From Opitutus sp. GAS368 (lineage in GTDB: Bacteria > Verrucomicrobiota > Verrucomicrobiia > Opitutales > Opitutaceae): a stretch of DNA of 7,431 nucleotides. Below the pieces are notes generated by a model, which saw nothing but the letters and a program-made list of their open reading frames with translations, had not been told where the DNA came from and searched no databases. The DNA lies in the NCBI GenBank assembly GCA_945862035.1, contig CAMAXB010000153.1, forward strand, positions 1 to 7,431, read 5' to 3'. A program made the translations under genes and the position numbers. Shown here in pieces: positions 5,051 through 7,431 of this stretch; the stretch's first letter is position 1, and each line of letters opens with the position of its first letter.

Positions 5051-5509
5051 ATGTACCTTGATACCTCGGTTCTGTTGAAGCTTTACGTGCCTGAGCCCGA
5101 TTCGGCTGCCTGTGAACGTATCGTCGCGGGGCACACAATCCTTTCCTCGGAACTCGTCTACGCCGAGTTCTGGTCGGCGTTGCTGGCAAAAGAGCGGGCA
5201 GGTGTGCTGTCACCCGAGAATCGGCAACGGATCTGGGAATTGTTTGAGGTCCACCTGCTCGACAACGTGATCGAGTTGGTCGCACTGGACGGCGAGGTGA
5301 TCCGGGACGGGGCTGAGTTAATGGCCCAGGTGCATCCGAGCGTTACACTCCGCACTCTGGATGCGCTTCATCTCGCCACGTTCGCGGGCGTCGATGCCGG
5401 TCCGTTGTTCACCTCCGATCGTCGCATGCTGGACGCCGCAAGGTTGCTGGGGTTTCCTGTGGTCCGTCAACAGGAGCTGCGCTACGGCGGGCAAACCTCG
5501 TCGAGGTAG
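5051..5509 (+). CDS. vapC: PIN-domain ribonuclease toxin (VapC-like)
   Basis: VapC toxins are Mg2+-dependent endoribonucleases that cut tRNA or rRNA when released from their antitoxin. ATG 5051, 2 nt after the antitoxin TGA, gives 152 residues, normal for the family; a frame open further upstream overlaps the antitoxin and is rejected. The acidic active-site set is visible: D4 in MYLDTSVLLKLY, E39 in SELVYAEFWSAL, D104 in LRTLDALHLATF and D123 in LFTSDRRMLDAA, so the toxin looks catalytically intact. GGAAGAG about 17 nt upstream is too distant to be a clear ribosome site, so translational coupling to the antitoxin is likely. The last nine codons overlap the 3' end of the convergent DUF5069 gene. 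The target RNA is not predictable. Confidence 0.92.
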   Translation: MYLDTSVLLKLYVPEPDSAACERIVAGHTILSSELVYAEFWSALLAKERAGVLSPENRQRIWELFEVHLLDNVIELVALDGEVIRDGAELMAQVHPSVTLRTLDALHLATFAGVDAGPLFTSDRRMLDAARLLGFPVVRQQELRYGGQTSSR

Positions 5510-5928
5510 CCTTCGTCGTACGCGATCGCGGTGAACGCTCCGACGATGCGGGGATCCGGCGGCGTGCCGCCGTAGGTCATCCGCACCATGTAGCGGAAGC
5601 CGCGTTCCATCGGATAGCCGGGTTTGCCGATGTGGGGAGCCAGCGCATTCCAGGCGGTGATCCGTTCCGCCGTGCTGGCCGGCCGCGCTACAAACCACTG
5701 CGCCAGCGCCGCATCGTCCTCGCCGGCCGCACGCACCGCGGCAAGGAGCTCGTCCTTGCTCAGCACAAAGTGACTGAGAAAGGCCCCGTCGGTCGCGAGC
5801 GGATGGCAGAAGGGCATCGTGAAATCCGGAGCAAGCGTCCCGTTGAGGTGGCAACGGGCCTTGTCGGTCAGGCGGGCGAGCCACAGGCAGCCTGCGACCG
5901 AGTCATCGGTGGGGCGGCGGAGTTTCAT
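5482..5928 (-). CDS. DUF5069 domain protein, function unknown
   Basis: The protein has 148 residues from ATG 5928-5926 to TAG at 5484-5482 and matches, from memory, the DUF5069 family of small proteins: an N-terminal LARLTDKAR segment (17-25), the PFCHPLATDGAFLSHF stretch (39-54), a helical region (DELLAAVRAAGEDDAALAQWF), ITAWNAL and a final acidic helix. No enzymatic motif is recognised, and there is no signal peptide or membrane helix, so it is probably cytoplasmic. The frame is open further upstream, but that part is antisense or shadow of the thioesterase gene and does not look like protein. The start lies inside the end of the thioesterase gene (26-nt overlap), so the two are probably translated together. 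Its 3' end overlaps the VapC gene on the other strand by 28 nt. Confidence 0.8.
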   Translation of the reverse strand: MKLRRPTDDSVAGCLWLARLTDKARCHLNGTLAPDFTMPFCHPLATDGAFLSHFVLSKDELLAAVRAAGEDDAALAQWFVARPASTAERITAWNALAPHIGKPGYPMERGFRYMVRMTYGGTPPDPRIVGAFTAIAYDEGYLDEVCPP

Positions 5929-6406
5929 GGGGAAGGGGCGTACTCGTGGGCGGGATCTCCTGGCGCGCCACAAACCATTCAACCGTGGTCGCGAGGACGT
6001 GCACGCCCTGATCGTCGTGGACGTCGACGTGGATCGCGAGCAAGGCACGTCCGCGCTCGGCGAGGGTTTGCACAAATGCATCACGATCCGCGGGCGCAAC
6101 CGAAACCCGGCTGTGAATCGCCCCTCGCGCCGGTTTGCGAAACTTCGCTTCGACCCGACGCACGACCGGGAGCACCGGGTAGGGCAGCGTTCCGAACTCG
6201 CGGAGCAGGTACTCGCCGCTCGAAGCCTCCGCAAGGGCCAGCATGGCGCCGGCGTGAACCGTCCCCAGATGGTTGGTGTAGCGCACATCCGCGGGAAAGG
6301 ACAGGACGCCCTGCGGCTCGCGAGCGCGCTCCATTCCGACAAGGCGGTTAAAGGGGATCTCCGTGATGTCCACAGGGTGTCGGGGCCTCCCGCAAGGTCC
6401 CACCAT
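5903..6406 (-). CDS. Hotdog-fold (PaaI/YiiD_C/DUF4442-like) thioesterase
   Basis: This is probably an acyl-CoA thioesterase of the hotdog superfamily. With ATG 6406-6404 it has 167 residues. The central motif is TNHLGTVHAGAMLALAEASSG (about 44-64), in which N45, H51 and E60 lie in the positions of the PaaI-type 'N-x-x-G-x-x-HGG...E' signature, followed by the strands VVRRVEAKFRKPARG, IHSRVSVAP, and GRALLAIHVDVHDDQGVHVLATTVEWFV. The C-terminal tail is Pro-rich and is encoded where the DUF5069 start lies. GTG 6373 (156 residues, beginning at VDITEIPFNRLVG) is a reasonable alternative, since homology seems to start there. The open frame extends upstream to 6583 but is Arg/Ser-rich and not protein-like. 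The substrate is unknown. GGTGGG close to ATG 6406 is a weak ribosome site. Confidence 0.82.
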   Translation of the reverse strand: MVGPCGRPRHPVDITEIPFNRLVGMERAREPQGVLSFPADVRYTNHLGTVHAGAMLALAEASSGEYLLREFGTLPYPVLPVVRRVEAKFRKPARGAIHSRVSVAPADRDAFVQTLAERGRALLAIHVDVHDDQGVHVLATTVEWFVARQEIPPTSTPLPHETPPPHR

Positions 6407-6711
6407 TACCCACCCAACGCAATCCGCAATCCGGCCACGGCTCCGATGAGCGTTGCTCAAAGGCGGATCCCTCGCGCCGTGTTGGGCCGAGGCGCACGAC
6501 CGAGACTGCTCAAAAAATTGGCTCCGCCGAGACCCCCGCGCGAAAGCGCAGGCGGACCACCCCGGCATCCCGCCACCGACCACGCAGGGGAGGGAAAGAG
6601 GAGGGCTCGCGGGGATCCGTCCCGATCATGGGGTTTGGTTTGCAAAAGCAGACGCCTAAGTTCGGGCAAGCCGAGCGCGCTCCGCTCGCGCCGGGAAGCG
6701 CCGTTTACGGC
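6407..6711. other. 305-nt gap between ICMT-like and thioesterase genes
   Basis: I see no credible protein here on either strand. It holds a terminator-like hairpin on the minus strand (6512-6558); a short perfect palindrome TGAGC-GTT-GCTCA (6447-6459); a 7-bp direct repeat GCAATCC-GCAATCC (6419-6432) about 13 nt from the thioesterase ATG; a 5-bp hairpin GCCGT-TT-ACGGC (6700-6711) immediately after the ICMT stop; and a 6-bp hairpin with arms 6672-6677 and 6683-6688. Both last hairpins lack a T-run. No recognisable RNA family was found, though a small RNA cannot be excluded. Confidence 0.6.
6512..6558 (-). terminator. Probable intrinsic terminator of the mutS-ICMT transcript
   Basis: Read on the minus strand, GG-TCCGCC (6558-6551) pairs with GGCGGA-(G)-CC (6528-6520, one bulged base), and the interior contains a second small hairpin GCGC-TTTC-GCGC (6549-6538). 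It is followed at once by AATTTTTT (6519-6512). The stem plus T-run fits an intrinsic terminator about 154 nt after the ICMT-like stop and 106 nt before the thioesterase start, separating the two minus-strand units. The large asymmetric interior bulge (6529-6537) makes it less canonical than the attenuator terminator. Confidence 0.55.
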
Positions 6712-7182
6712 TCACAGCCAACGTCGCACCTGAACGCAATAGTCCGCGTACGCGCGCCCAAAGCGAGCGAGCAGGGCGCGTTCTTCCGGAATGAGTTGGA
6801 AGTGCGTCAGGTAGCTCATGAACACGGGTACGACCACCAGCCCGGCAAGAGACCCCGTCCAGAGCGCCCATCCGACGAGGCCGAGCGCCATGCCGAGGTA
6901 CATCGGGTTGCGCGTGTGGCGGTAAACCCCTGACGACACAATGGAGCGGGCGCGCCCGGGCTCGAGGGGATTCACCGTGGTCTGGGCGCGGCGAAATTCC
7001 CGAACCCCCGCCAACGCGAGGGCGAGCCCGGCGAGTGCGCAACCCACCGCCACAGCGTGGCGGGCCGGGAGCTCACTCCGCCCCGCCGGGAAGCCCCGGG
7101 CACAGGCAAAGATGGCCCCCGCCGCGAGAAACCACACCAGGGCGGGAGGAATCCTGAGCTCAAGGGCATGCATCGCCTTCAT
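6712..7182 (-). CDS. Isoprenylcysteine carboxyl methyltransferase-like membrane protein
   Basis: This is an integral membrane protein of the ICMT / phospholipid methyltransferase (PEMT-like) superfamily, which transfers methyl groups from S-adenosylmethionine. In bacteria the acceptor is generally unknown, because prenylated CAAX proteins are rare. It has 156 residues from ATG 7182; an ATG three codons later (7173) is equally possible. Three hydrophobic segments are visible, at about 12-29, 43-60 and 96-126. The signature C-terminal half is intact: TTVNPLEPGRA (68-78), SSGVYRHTRNPMYLGMAL (83-100) and IPEERALLARFGRAYADY (131-148), which in family members form the cofactor pocket. It begins 33 nt after the mutS stop on the same strand, so the two may be co-transcribed; a terminator-like hairpin follows about 154 nt downstream. 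Confidence 0.9.
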   Translation of the reverse strand: MKAMHALELRIPPALVWFLAAGAIFACARGFPAGRSELPARHAVAVGCALAGLALALAGVREFRRAQTTVNPLEPGRARSIVSSGVYRHTRNPMYLGMALGLVGWALWTGSLAGLVVVPVFMSYLTHFQLIPEERALLARFGRAYADYCVQVRRWL

Positions 7183-7215
7183 CGCGTTCGCTTTGCCGGC
7201 ACGCAGGACCGGGGC

Positions 7216-7431
7216 TCAGAGCAGCCCGAGTTGCGCGTCATCCTCGGCCGGACGCACGGCGATCTTCTTGCGCGGCCTGGCTGCCGGGGCCGCAGGCAGT
7301 TCGACACTGCTGTCGTCGCTTTCGAGTTTGGCGAGGATGACCTTGGCCCGGTCGATCACCGAAAGCGGCAAACCCGCCAAACGGGCAACCTGGATTCCAT
7401 AGCTGCGATCGGCGGCCCCCGGGATCACCCG
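7216..7431 (-). CDS. mutS: DNA mismatch repair protein MutS, C-terminal end only
   Basis: The last 71 residues of MutS, the mismatch-recognising ATPase, are present; the rest lies beyond the right edge. The conserved segment just after the ATPase core is clear: RVIPGAADRSYGIQVARLAGLP, then VIDRAKVILAKLE, as in all MutS1 proteins. After it comes a short linker rich in Ala, Pro, Arg and Lys (residues such as AAPAARPRKK) and the very end reads EDDAQLGLL before TGA (7218-7216). QLGLL resembles the QLxLF-type motif that binds the DNA polymerase sliding clamp, found near the C-terminus of other MutS proteins. The adjacent ICMT-like gene follows by 33 nt. Confidence 0.95.
   Translation of the reverse strand, partial: RVIPGAADRSYGIQVARLAGLPLSVIDRAKVILAKLESDDSSVELPAAPAARPRKKIAVRPAEDDAQLGLL

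Noticed and set aside
6457..6669. Short minus-strand open frame in the gap after the ICMT-like gene
   Set aside because: It runs across the terminator-like hairpin, has no recognisable motif and is Arg/Gly/Pro-rich as expected by chance in GC-rich DNA.
5632..6733. Two long plus-strand open frames (239 and 304 codons) over the thioesterase and DUF5069 genes
   Set aside because: Their products are Arg/Pro/Gly-rich with no domain, while the minus-strand frames carry a clear hotdog motif and a DUF5069 pattern.

Overview
The window looks like a chromosomal segment of a GC-rich Gram-negative bacterium, most likely a verrucomicrobium of the Opitutaceae kind. This is inferred from three things: outer-envelope genes (a TolC-family channel and a TonB-type transducer), a DUF5069 protein of a family I associate with Verrucomicrobia and Planctomycetes, and an inverted 'CACGGATG'-type intergenic repeat of a kind I associate with those phyla. 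No rRNA or other marker settles the taxonomy. Several genes have no clear Shine-Dalgarno sequence.

Left part (1-3181, all +): the 3' end of a TolC-family efflux channel, a Maf nucleotide pyrophosphatase, a TonB-family protein with an unusually acidic linker, and an RluA-family pseudouridine synthase. They are tightly packed: the gaps are 8 and 22 nt, and the last pair overlaps by 4 nt as GTGA. They probably form one transcription unit, although the products share no obvious pathway.

Middle (3182-4563): after a long inverted repeat comes the most interesting part of the window. It appears to be a complete ribosome-mediated attenuator in front of a type I-beta DAHP synthase, the first enzyme of aromatic amino acid synthesis. 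A 28-codon leader ORF (3363-3449) has 8 aromatic residues among residues 7-17. It is followed by an intrinsic terminator (3477-3507) whose 5' arm pairs perfectly, over 7 bp, with a segment inside the leader ORF (3430-3436), giving an antiterminator. A consensus -35 box places the likely transcription start almost on the leader's GTG, so the leader peptide may be translated from a leaderless mRNA. The enzyme keeps the N-terminal ferredoxin-like domain that gives feedback inhibition in relatives, so two levels of control are likely. Its reading frame is open back through the attenuator, which invites a wrong start call.

Right part (4564-7431): a Phd/YefM-VapC type II toxin-antitoxin pair (+) ends tail to tail, with a 28-nt overlap, against a minus-strand pair made of a hotdog-fold thioesterase and a DUF5069 protein, which themselves overlap by 26 nt. 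Further right on the minus strand are an isoprenylcysteine-methyltransferase-like membrane protein and the 3' end of mutS, separated by 33 nt. The 305-nt gap between ICMT and the thioesterase holds a terminator-like hairpin that would end the mutS-ICMT transcript.
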